From: Clostridia bacterium
GTDB lineage: Bacteria > Bacillota > Clostridia > Oscillospirales > Butyricicoccaceae
Reading direction: 5' to 3'
Length of the DNA: 5,137 nt
Assembly (NCBI GenBank): GCA_017396925.1
Contig: JAFQKM010000072.1
Span: forward strand, 1-5,137
This document shows positions 1 through 4,510 of this stretch, in pieces. Each line of letters starts with the position of its first letter. Within the stretch, counting starts at the first letter, position 1. The position numbers were made by a program, and so were the translations under genes. The notes under the pieces were generated by a model. That model was not told the DNA's origin. It saw only the letters and a program-made list of their open reading frames with translations, and did not search any database.

Positions 1-1
1 C

Positions 2-226
2 TATAACATCACAGCCCGTATGTTCGACCGTGACGGCATCAATCCCATGACCGAGATTGAGTTTGCCGTTGTCGAGCGTTCCGCACAGCTGATCGCTCTG
101 GAAAACGGCGAGCTGGATGCCGTTCTGCTGCCCGACGCATTCTCCTATGATATGCGTAAGGATGCCGAGGCTCTGTATGAAGCATTCTGGAATCCCCAGT
201 ATGACGACGGTACAGTCACCGAGTAA
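2..226 (+). CDS. C-terminal fragment, possible solute-binding-fold protein
   Basis: The reading frame is open from the window edge and ends in TAA at 224-226, so only the last 74 residues are seen; the N-terminus lies outside the window. The stretch AQLIALENGELDAVLLPDA resembles the 'aL..GevDAav.p' crossover strand of type-2 periplasmic binding proteins (NMT1/SsuA/amino-acid binding types), where it returns the chain from the second lobe to the first. In those families another 50 to 130 residues normally follow; here only about 35 follow the motif, and the tail is acidic (YDDGTVTE). It may therefore be a short variant, a protein with a different domain order, or not a transport protein at all. 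A hairpin terminator follows 23 bases after the stop, so it is the last gene of its transcript. That it is coding is clear; the function is a weak inference from one motif. Confidence 0.6.
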   Translation, partial: YNITARMFDRDGINPMTEIEFAVVERSAQLIALENGELDAVLLPDAFSYDMRKDAEALYEAFWNPQYDDGTVTE

Positions 227-247
227 ATCAAAACTTCAGATGAGATA

Positions 248-284
248 AAAAAACACCGCATTCGATCCGAATGCGGTGTTTTAT
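248..284. terminator. Bidirectional intrinsic terminator
   Basis: A perfect 15-bp stem (250-264 with 268-282, core ACACCGCATTCG) closes a three-base ATC loop. Read on the - strand the hairpin runs into seven or more T residues (complement of the A-run 247-253), giving a good terminator for the NhaC-family gene that stops at 326. On the + strand it is followed by TTTTATGTTT and lies just after the stop at 226, so it can end both convergent transcripts. Confidence 0.88.
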
Positions 285-325
285 GTTTGAAAAAGATTTC
301 GATGAAAGGGTATGGAGGCAGAGGA

Positions 326-1888
326 CTACTTTGCCACATTCTTGCTGACATATTTGACCTTTACAGGCTTGCCGCTGTAGTGCTTCTTCAGAACCAGCAG
401 TACGGCAACGATGACCAGCATCATGATGGGGGTGACGATCCAGTGCTGGATGATGCCCATCAGCGCAAAGCCGACCAGCGAGAAACCTGCTGTGAAGAGG
501 GCATAGGGCAGCTGGGTCATAACATGGGTCATAAAATCGACCTGAGCGGCGGTCGAAGACATGATGGCCGTTTCAGAGATGGGCGAGCAATGGTCGCCGG
601 TAACGGCGCCGGCCAGCGTCGCCGACAGACAGATCATGCAGAGGTCGCTGACCTGATAGCCGAAGATGGCGAAGGTGATGGGGATCAGAATGCCGAAGGT
701 ACCCCAGGAGGTGCCGGTTGCAAAAGAGACAAAGGTGCCCAGCAGATAGAGAATGGGGGGCAGCAGCCACATGGGGAAGGCGCTGTTTTCAAAGGCAGCC
801 TTTACAAAAACGGCGGCGCCCAGGCTTTCGCGGCAGATACCCTCGATGCCCCACGACAGGGTCAGAATAAACAGCGCAGGGGTCATGGCAACGGCGCCGT
901 CGGGGATGCACTGTACGAACTGTTCCATGGTGATGATGCCGCGCAGGAAGTAGTAGATGATGGTGAAGGCCAGCGCGATCAGGCCGCCGATGAGCAGGCC
1001 CATATAGGCGTCGCAGGCGCTGAAGGCTTCGATAAAGCCGACGCCCTCGCCCGAGAAGAAGTCGCCGGTGTAGATCAGACCAAAGATACAGCCGCCGATC
1101 AGAACGATAACGGGCAGCAACATATCCATGGCCTTGCCAAGGGGATTGTCGTTGCTGACGGTGGAGATGTTGGCATACATATCACCGGTGCCGCCGTAGA
1201 TGTCGCCCTTTTCTTCGGCCAGATATTCATAGCCGCGCATGGGGCCGAAGTCGAACTTCAGAATGGCCAGCGTGATCAGCATGGTCAGGGTCAGCAGGGC
1301 ATAGAGGTTGAAGGGGATGGCCTGAAGGAAGAGGGCATAGCCGTCGGCCTCGACCTCGGGGGGAACATAGGAGGCAACAGCGGCTGCCCAGCTGGAAATG
1401 GGGGCAATGATGCAGATGGGGGCGGCGGTGCAGTCAACATTATAGGCCAGACGTGCACGGCTGACCTTGTGTTTGTCGGTGATGGGGCGCATGATATTGG
1501 CTGTGGTCAGCGAATTAAAATAGTCGTCGATGCAGAAGAACAGGCCCAGCAGGGTGGTGAAGACCAGCGACGAGCGCTTGGTCTTGATGATGCCTGCTGC
1601 CCAGCTGCCAAAGGCCTTCGAGCAGCCGGAGGCCTGCATCAGCGATACGATGATGCCCAGGCAGATCAGGAAGACGATAATGCCGCCATTGCTGCCCAGA
1701 CGGGAGCTGATGATCGAGATGGTATGCTCGATCATGCCAACGACGCTGAAATTGGAATACATCAGTGCGCCGGCCAGAATACCGATGAACAGAGAGGAAT
1801 AGACCTCCTTGGTCAGCAGCGCCAGAATGATCGCGACGATCGGGGGAAACAGCGCCCAGATCGTGCCATACAGCGGTGTGATATCCAT
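326..1888 (-). CDS. nhaC: Na+/H+ antiporter, NhaC family
   Basis: Polytopic inner-membrane secondary transporter of 520 residues, of usual length for the family, expected to exchange Na+ for H+ across the membrane. Seen in the sequence: about a dozen hydrophobic segments (roughly 10-27, 31-48, 69-86, 106-120, 156-174, 192-210, 255-273, 294-315, 333-347, 374-410, 414-430, 461-500). It has family-typical motifs at 119-134 (CIDDYFNSLTTANIMR), at 154-167 (TAAPICIIAPISSW), GTSWGTFGILIP at 392-403 and GDHCSPISETAIMSS at 431-445. Asp121, Asp122 and Asp432 are the obvious intramembrane charged candidates for ion coupling. The ATG at 1888 is preceded by AAAGGA (complement of 1896-1901). It is monocistronic: a terminator lies downstream at 250-282 and the upstream cotJ operon has its own terminator. 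The NhaC family also contains members exchanging organic acids (malate/lactate) or amino acids, so the substrate is not proven; the family call is firm. Confidence 0.92.
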   Translation of the reverse strand: MDITPLYGTIWALFPPIVAIILALLTKEVYSSLFIGILAGALMYSNFSVVGMIEHTISIISSRLGSNGGIIVFLICLGIIVSLMQASGCSKAFGSWAAGIIKTKRSSLVFTTLLGLFFCIDDYFNSLTTANIMRPITDKHKVSRARLAYNVDCTAAPICIIAPISSWAAAVASYVPPEVEADGYALFLQAIPFNLYALLTLTMLITLAILKFDFGPMRGYEYLAEEKGDIYGGTGDMYANISTVSNDNPLGKAMDMLLPVIVLIGGCIFGLIYTGDFFSGEGVGFIEAFSACDAYMGLLIGGLIALAFTIIYYFLRGIITMEQFVQCIPDGAVAMTPALFILTLSWGIEGICRESLGAAVFVKAAFENSAFPMWLLPPILYLLGTFVSFATGTSWGTFGILIPITFAIFGYQVSDLCMICLSATLAGAVTGDHCSPISETAIMSSTAAQVDFMTHVMTQLPYALFTAGFSLVGFALMGIIQHWIVTPIMMLVIVAVLLVLKKHYSGKPVKVKYVSKNVAK

Positions 1889-1895
1889 AGTTTTT

Positions 1896-1901
1896 CCTTT
1901 C
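1896..1901 (-). promoter_or_regulatory. Ribosome binding site of the nhaC-family gene
   Basis: On the - strand GAAAGGA lies seven bases before the ATG whose first base is 1888. This fixes the start with no upstream competitor in frame. Confidence 0.7.
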
Positions 1902-1934
1902 TATAATCCATTCTTTACAGGAGCTTTTCGCAGG

Positions 1935-1967
1935 GAACATTTTATGTTGAACCACAGGAAAATGTTC
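1935..1967. promoter_or_regulatory. 9-bp inverted repeat in the nhaC leader, possible operator or RNA hairpin
   Basis: GAACATTTT at 1935-1943 and its exact reverse complement AAAATGTTC at 1959-1967 are separated by 15 bases. A third half-site, ATGTTGAAC (1944-1952), sits directly inside and forms a shorter repeat AACAT-TTT-ATGTT with the first arm. The block lies between the candidate promoter (1976-2004) and the nhaC start, 47 bases before the ATG. It could be a repressor site at or just after the transcription start, or a hairpin at the 5' end of the mRNA. The repeat is seen directly; the regulatory role is inferred. Confidence 0.5.
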
Positions 1968-1975
1968 ACTTTCGT

Positions 1976-2004
1976 ATTGTACGGTATATTTTCAAATGCG
2001 TCAG
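1976..2004 (-). promoter_or_regulatory. Candidate sigma-A promoter of the nhaC-family gene
   Basis: On the - strand a -10 like TACAAT (1976-1981, five of six consensus bases) is preceded after 17 bases by CTGACG (1999-2004, four of six). Transcription would begin near 1969, so the inverted repeat at 1935-1967 would lie at the very 5' end of the transcript. The -35 is mediocre, so this is tentative. Confidence 0.35.
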
Positions 2005-2030
2005 TTTTTTCAGCGTGGATTCAGCGGTGA

Positions 2031-2067
2031 AGCAAAAAGAGCGCCCTGTCGGGGCGCTCTTTTTGCT
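2031..2067. terminator. Intrinsic terminator of the cotJ operon
   Basis: A perfect 16-bp stem (2031-2046 with 2052-2067, core AAAAAGAGCGCCC) has a five-base loop. The outer stem is A/T: on either strand the GC-rich part is followed by CTTTTTGCT. It starts seven bases after the cotJC stop codon on the - strand and should end the cotJABC transcript. By symmetry it would also block any + strand transcript. Confidence 0.88.
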
Positions 2068-2073
2068 GTTGTT

Positions 2074-2688
2074 TTACGAGATCGCGGGGGGTGTTTTGTC
2101 AAAAGACGGGTTGAAGGCATAGAAGTTCTTTTCGTTGAGTTTATCCTGTGTGATGCGCAGGCTTTCGCCGAAGCGCTGGTAGTGGACGACTTCGCGCTCG
2201 CGGAGGAACTTGATGGGCTCGCGGATGTCGGGGTCGTCGATCAGGCGCAGGATGTTGTCGTAGGTCGTGCGTGCCTTCTGCTCGGCGGCCATATCCTCAT
2301 GCAGATCAGTGATGATGTCGCCCTTGGACTGGAAAGAAGCGCTGGTATAGGGCATACCGGTGGCGGCGGCAGGCCAGATGCCGGTGGTGTGATCGACAAA
2401 GTAATCGGCAAAGCCCTGGGCCTTGATCTCTTCGATCGAAAGGTTGCGGGTCAGCTGATAGATCATTGTGCAGATCATTTCCAAGTGAGCAAGTTCCTCG
2501 GTGCCAATGTCGGTCAGGGTGCCGATGACCTCCTTGTAGGGCATGGAAAAGCGCTGGGAGAGATAGCGCAGGGAAGCGCCAAGCTCGCCGTCGGGGCCGC
2601 CGTACTGGGTCATGATGATCTTGGCGGCGCGTGCATCAGGCTTGCGGATGTTGATGGGGTATTCAAGCTTTTTCTGATAGATCCACAT
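2074..2688 (-). CDS. cotJC: Spore coat protein CotJC, manganese catalase family
   Basis: CotJC is a polypeptide of the spore coat with the di-manganese catalase (ferritin-like four-helix) fold, expected to be made in the mother cell and deposited on the forespore. The 204-residue protein has the normal family length and N-terminus (MWIYQKKLEYPINIR, then ITQYGGPDGEL-like at 25-36). All five expected metal ligands of manganese catalases are visible: Glu35 in GGPDGELGAS, Glu65 and His68 in TEELAHLE, Glu136 in MAAEQKAR, and His169 in REVVHYQRFGE. An active H2O2-disproportionating site is therefore plausible, although catalase activity of CotJC proteins is mostly inferred. GGAGG eight bases before the ATG supports the start. 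It is the last gene of the operon, three bases after cotJB, and is followed at once by a terminator. Confidence 0.95.
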   Translation of the reverse strand: MWIYQKKLEYPINIRKPDARAAKIIMTQYGGPDGELGASLRYLSQRFSMPYKEVIGTLTDIGTEELAHLEMICTMIYQLTRNLSIEEIKAQGFADYFVDHTTGIWPAAATGMPYTSASFQSKGDIITDLHEDMAAEQKARTTYDNILRLIDDPDIREPIKFLREREVVHYQRFGESLRITQDKLNEKNFYAFNPSFDKTPPAIS

Positions 2689-2691
2689 GGT

Positions 2692-2994
2692 TTATGCCTC
2701 CAGTTCCCAGGGCCAGGGACGGTCGATCCAATCCCAGCCGGTGCAGGCATCGGAAGCGTCCATGGTGATCGGTCCGTAATTGATCTCATATTCGCGCAGG
2801 GCGTTGTCGCGTTCGATGCGCATGCAGCGGAAATATTCCAGCCCGTTGGGGCAGCAGGGATGGGTATCCAGATAGAGGTTGGCATCGATCAGGGCAAAAT
2901 CGGCCTGCTGCAGGCGGCGCAGGGCAGCATCACGGTCGGGGGTGACGCAGGAAGGCTGCATACCGGTGGGAGGATTGAGGATGATGGGCATCAT
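2692..2994 (-). CDS. cotJB: Spore coat protein CotJB
   Basis: Small coat protein of 100 residues, the middle member of cotJABC, which in Bacillus is needed for proper CotJC assembly. Recognised from QQADFALIDANLYLDTHP (residues 29-46), EYEINYGPI (68-76) and the tryptophan-rich end with DWIDRPWPWELEA. It overlaps the cotJA stop by four bases (ATGA at 2991-2994), indicating translational coupling, and a G-rich site (AGGGGGTG) lies within the end of cotJA. A second ATG directly follows the first, so the start could be one codon later. Residues 1-25 are longer than in short Bacillus homologues and carry Cys16; Cys47, Cys48, Cys57 and Cys84 make it cysteine-rich, which may matter for coat cross-linking (inference). 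Confidence 0.92.
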   Translation of the reverse strand: MMPIILNPPTGMQPSCVTPDRDAALRRLQQADFALIDANLYLDTHPCCPNGLEYFRCMRIERDNALREYEINYGPITMDASDACTGWDWIDRPWPWELEA

Positions 2995-3311
2995 ACGCGC
3001 ACCCCCTTATAGGCCAGAAAGGGCAGATCGAGGCAGGGGAAAATGGTTCCCCGGCAAAGGGCGGTCTCGGGGGCATAGGGGGTCTGCCAGTTCTGCCAGC
3101 TGACATAGGCCATGGCCACCGGGAGGGCATCTCCGGTGCAGCTGCCGTTTTCGGGGGCGCAGCACAGGGCGGGCGGCTGCGGGCAGGCCGGGGGACAGGT
3201 ATTGCCGGTTTCGGAACGCATATTGCGGTTCTGGCTCATGCGTCCGCAGCCGGGAAGGGTATTTCTGCCCGCAGCCTGCATATTGGGATAATAGCTGTTG
3301 TATCTGCTCAT
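2991..3311 (-). CDS. cotJA: Spore coat associated protein CotJA
   Basis: First gene of the cotJ operon, 106 residues from the chosen ATG. The conserved CotJA core is residues 67-103 (MAYVSWQNWQTPYAPE, CRGTIFPCLDLPFLAYKG). It is preceded by an unusual 66-residue region rich in Asn, Pro and Cys (Cys22, 39, 43, 50, 51, 58), so the protein is longer than the 80-odd residues typical of Bacillus CotJA. An in-frame GTG start at 3338 is possible, but the consensus AAAGGAG site lies inside that extension, seven bases before the ATG at 3311, so the shorter protein is preferred. A candidate mother-cell sigma promoter lies about 30 bases upstream. Function in the coat is known by family only. Confidence 0.88.
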   Translation of the reverse strand: MSRYNSYYPNMQAAGRNTLPGCGRMSQNRNMRSETGNTCPPACPQPPALCCAPENGSCTGDALPVAMAYVSWQNWQTPYAPETALCRGTIFPCLDLPFLAYKGVRV

Positions 3312-3318
3312 GCAGGTT

Positions 3319-3325
3319 CTCCTTT
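3319..3325 (-). promoter_or_regulatory. Ribosome binding site of cotJA
   Basis: AAAGGAG on the - strand, seven bases before the ATG at 3311. It decides between this ATG and the longer GTG start at 3338, which would place the site within coding sequence. Confidence 0.75.
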
Positions 3326-3341
3326 CGGTTGAGTTCACACC

Positions 3342-3368
3342 ATTCTATGTTGCGGACAGGATTCGGGT
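3342..3368 (-). promoter_or_regulatory. Candidate mother-cell sigma (sigma-E/K type) promoter of cotJABC
   Basis: On the - strand CATAGAAT (3342-3349) resembles the CATA-box -10 element shared by sporulation factors sigma-E (CATACA-T) and sigma-K (CATA---TA). An AC dinucleotide 17 bases upstream (3367-3368) fits a sigma-K -35; no good sigma-E -35 is present. The cotJ operon of Bacillus is sigma-E dependent, so the location makes biological sense. No TTGACA/TATAAT pair is seen here. It rests on a short match. Confidence 0.4.
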
Positions 3369-3372
3369 GCGC

Positions 3373-3404
3373 AAAAGAAAAGCCGCCTGCAGAATGCAGG
3401 CGGC
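3373..3404 (-). terminator. Intrinsic terminator of the AlkZ-related gene
   Basis: GCCGCCTGC (3382-3390) and GCAGGCGGC (3396-3404) form a perfect 9-bp GC-rich stem with a five-base loop. On the - strand it is followed by TTTTCTTTT (complement of 3373-3381). It starts six bases beyond the stop codon of the gene ending at 3411 and separates it from the cotJ promoter. Confidence 0.88.
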
Positions 3405-3410
3405 ATAGGA

Positions 3411-4073
3411 TCAGCCGATCAGTTTCCATAGGATTTTTTCGGGTGCGTCGGGATGGAGGGTGCGGAGGTGGGCAAAGAGGCGTTCTTTGGATTCTTTGGG
3501 TTCCCGGACATAGACGGCATCGGTGAAGGCTTGGCCAAAATGCTGCTCGGGGGTGGCGTAGCGGGCAACACCCCAGCCATAGGTCTTGCCATGCTTGTCC
3601 TTGCGGTATTCAAAATCGGCAGTGACGATATAGCCGCCCATCTGCAGACGGGTGATGATGCCGTCGAAGCCCTTGCGTCCGTTTTTACCAAAGCCGCTCT
3701 GACTCTTCAGATCAAAGGAGAGCAGAGAGGGGAGCGGCTGGAGCGTTGACCAGACCTGATATTCGGCCTGCGGAGCCAGACCTTCCTCCCAGCGGCTGTC
3801 GAAGTCATAGCCGTTTCGGCGGTAGTTGGCAAAATCGGGAAACCACTTGGGGCTGATAAAGACGGCCTTACCGCGGAAGAACTTGCCGTAGGCGCCGCCG
3901 CTTTGGCAGATCAGAGGTCCCTTCCACTCCCATGGACCGTCCAGCGTATCGGAGAACCAGAGGGAGGGATCGGTATGCTCCTCGACAGAGAAGCCGGGGA
4001 TCTCGTTTTTGAAGAAGGGCACAAAGCCCCATTCGTCGATCAGCTTTAAAATGTCTTCAGGCTTTTGGATCAT
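3411..4073 (-). CDS. AlkZ-related protein, function unknown
   Basis: A soluble protein of 220 residues with no signal peptide or membrane segment. It resembles clostridial proteins annotated as AlkZ-related, that is, distantly linked to the AlkZ/YcaQ DNA glycosylases, but much shorter than those roughly 370-400-residue enzymes. Conserved-looking blocks: VPFFKNEIPGFSVEEHT (18-34), DGPWEWKGPL (45-54), GGAYGKFFRGKAVFIS (59-74), FANYRRNGYDFDSRW (81-95), GFDGIITRLQMGGYIV (135-150), then KTYGWGVARYATPE (163-176) and a helical C-terminus. Many aromatic and charged residues suggest a nucleic-acid or nucleotide-binding surface, but I cannot identify a catalytic site. The start at 4073 has AAGGAGG seven bases upstream, and a TATAAT promoter lies about 30 bases upstream. 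It is a single-gene unit with its own terminator. The name is from memory of similar sequences; the biochemical role is open. Confidence 0.8.
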   Translation of the reverse strand: MIQKPEDILKLIDEWGFVPFFKNEIPGFSVEEHTDPSLWFSDTLDGPWEWKGPLICQSGGAYGKFFRGKAVFISPKWFPDFANYRRNGYDFDSRWEEGLAPQAEYQVWSTLQPLPSLLSFDLKSQSGFGKNGRKGFDGIITRLQMGGYIVTADFEYRKDKHGKTYGWGVARYATPEQHFGQAFTDAVYVREPKESKERLFAHLRTLHPDAPEKILWKLIG

Positions 4074-4080
4074 GACAGAG

Positions 4081-4087
4081 CCTCCTT
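4081..4087 (-). promoter_or_regulatory. Ribosome binding site of the AlkZ-related gene
   Basis: AAGGAGG on the - strand (complement of CCTCCTT), seven bases before the ATG at 4073, a near-perfect Shine-Dalgarno site. Confidence 0.8.
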
Positions 4088-4104
4088 GCGCTGCGGTATG
4101 CTTT

Positions 4105-4134
4105 ATTATAACCCCGGAAATACAGGGGATGCAA
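4105..4134 (-). promoter_or_regulatory. Promoter of the AlkZ-related gene
   Basis: On the - strand a perfect TATAAT (4105-4110) is preceded after 18 bases by TTGCAT (4129-4134), which keeps only the TTG of the -35 consensus. The predicted start near 4098 gives a 25-base leader that ends in the ribosome binding site. No clear operator is seen beside it. Confidence 0.6.
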
Positions 4135-4261
4135 GTTTCAAAAACCTTTAAACCCTGTTCATCACCCGTTCACAATAGGATGATAAATTATAGCCATCGA
4201 AAGGAAGAAGAAAACTTCCCCAGATATTTGGAATCCAAGCAAAAACGGCAACTGCCTGCCG

Positions 4262-4281
4262 GGATCATAGATCTGTGATCC
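4262..4281. repeat. 20-bp near-perfect palindrome
   Basis: GGATCA-T-AGATCT-G-TGATCC is symmetrical except for one T/G pair, which could wobble in RNA. It may be an operator-like site or the top of a hairpin in the proposed RNA; its role is unknown. Confidence 0.5.
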
Positions 4282-4302
4282 AAAATGGCAGACCACCACC
4301 AC

Positions 4303-4318
4303 CGCTCGCCTGCGAGCG
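4303..4318. repeat. Short GC-rich inverted repeat
   Basis: CGCTCGC (4303-4309) and GCGAGCG (4312-4318) are exact complements two bases apart, so as RNA they would form a 6-bp stem with a CCTG tetraloop. No T-run follows, so it is not a terminator by itself. A (CCA)n-like run lies immediately before it at 4293-4303. Confidence 0.5.
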
Positions 4319-4364
4319 CTAAGATAGAGCGATAAACATACTCACTCCACTCCTTACAAATATC

Positions 4365-4420
4365 ACAAAAGCAGCGTATGCCGTTTCCCTCTCTTTTCGG
4401 TGTGCGCTGTTTTTGTTTTG
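4365..4420 (+). terminator. Intrinsic terminator hairpin in the intergenic region
   Basis: The arms 4365-4383 and 4398-4416 pair over 19 consecutive positions around a 14-base pyrimidine loop. The outer pairs are A-T, and the 3' side reads GCGCTGTTTTTGTTTTGC. Four of the pairs are G-T, which are tolerated only in a + strand transcript; in the opposite transcript they would be A-C mismatches. This shows the direction. It ends 30 bases before the -35 of the next gene and would insulate that promoter. Confidence 0.7.
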
Positions 4421-4435
4421 CACTGATTTAGTCGT

Positions 4436-4449
4436 GTATAAAATTATAC
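4436..4449. promoter_or_regulatory. Upstream operator-like inverted repeat GTATAA-AA-TTATAC
   Basis: A perfect 6-2-6 inverted repeat ends exactly at the base before the -35 box of the ATC hydrolase promoter. Its half-sites recur in mirrored order at 4475-4488. It could be a binding site for a dimeric regulator; no regulator gene is in the window. Confidence 0.5.
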
Positions 4450-4478
4450 TTGACAATGCAATTGTGCCATCGTATTAT
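4450..4478 (+). promoter_or_regulatory. Sigma-A promoter of the ATC hydrolase-like operon
   Basis: A consensus -35 TTGACA (4450-4455), the ideal 17-base spacer and -10 TATTAT (4473-4478, five of six bases). The transcription start is predicted near 4485, leaving a leader of about 26 bases. The spacer holds a further inverted repeat, ACAAT-GCA-ATTGT (4453-4465), overlapping the -35. Confidence 0.85.
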
Positions 4479-4488
4479 ACATGTATAA
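4475..4488. promoter_or_regulatory. Downstream operator-like palindrome TTATAC-AT-GTATAA
   Basis: A perfect 14-bp palindrome overlaps the -10 box and the predicted transcription start, the classic place for a repressor site. Its half-sites are the same as those at 4436-4449 but in inverted order; the two centres are 39 bp apart. Confidence 0.55.
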
Positions 4489-4498
4489 ATATTTTGTT

Positions 4499-4503
4499 GG
4501 AGG
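4499..4503 (+). promoter_or_regulatory. Ribosome binding site of the ATC hydrolase-like gene
   Basis: GGAGG seven bases before the ATG at 4511. It selects this start over the in-frame ATG at 4481, which lies within the promoter palindrome and upstream of the predicted transcription start. Confidence 0.85.
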
Positions 4504-4510
4504 AATCACC

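Larger units (their letters stand above)
4180..4420 (+). ncRNA. Candidate structured small RNA (unproven)
   Basis: This non-coding stretch between divergent genes carries a chain of short inverted repeats: GGAAG/CTTCC (4203-4219 region), TTGGA/TCCAA (around 4228-4238), CGGCA/TGCCG (4246-4261), GGATCA/TGATCC (4262-4281, also enclosed by CTGCC 4256-4260 and GGCAG 4287-4291) and CGCTCG/CGAGCG (4303-4318). It ends in a strong + strand terminator hairpin (4365-4420). No gene upstream on the + strand needs that terminator, which suggests a transcript of its own. I cannot find a convincing promoter and it matches no RNA family I recognise, so the 5' boundary is arbitrary. Confidence 0.3.

Noticed and set aside
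287..1906. A 539-residue open frame on the + strand
   Set aside because: It lies fully antisense to the NhaC-family gene, has a low-complexity Gly/Asp/Gln/His-rich translation without recognisable domains, and arises because the third-position GC bias of the real gene removes stops from the opposite strand.
1891..1925. Anti-Shine-Dalgarno sequestration in the nhaC leader (TCCT against AGGA)
   Set aside because: Only about four base pairs can form, which is within chance and too weak to claim a translational switch.
1996..3012. A 338-residue open frame on the + strand
   Set aside because: It is antisense to cotJC and cotJB, which are clear family members with ribosome binding sites. It crosses the terminator at 2031-2067 and shows no family features.
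3312..3338. GTG start extending CotJA by nine residues
   Set aside because: The ribosome binding site AAAGGAG is within the extension and correctly spaced for the ATG at 3311; no site precedes the GTG.
4262..4420. T-box, riboswitch or CRISPR-like element upstream of the ATC hydrolase-like gene
   Set aside because: No T-box GGGTGG-ACCGCG motif, no riboswitch core I know and no regularly spaced direct repeats are visible. The gene also has its own promoter downstream of the terminator, so this is not its leader.
4481..4510. Upstream ATG start for the ATC hydrolase-like protein (MYKYFVGGIT extension)
   Set aside because: It lies inside the palindrome overlapping the -10 and before the predicted transcription start, while GGAGG sits seven bases before the ATG at 4511.
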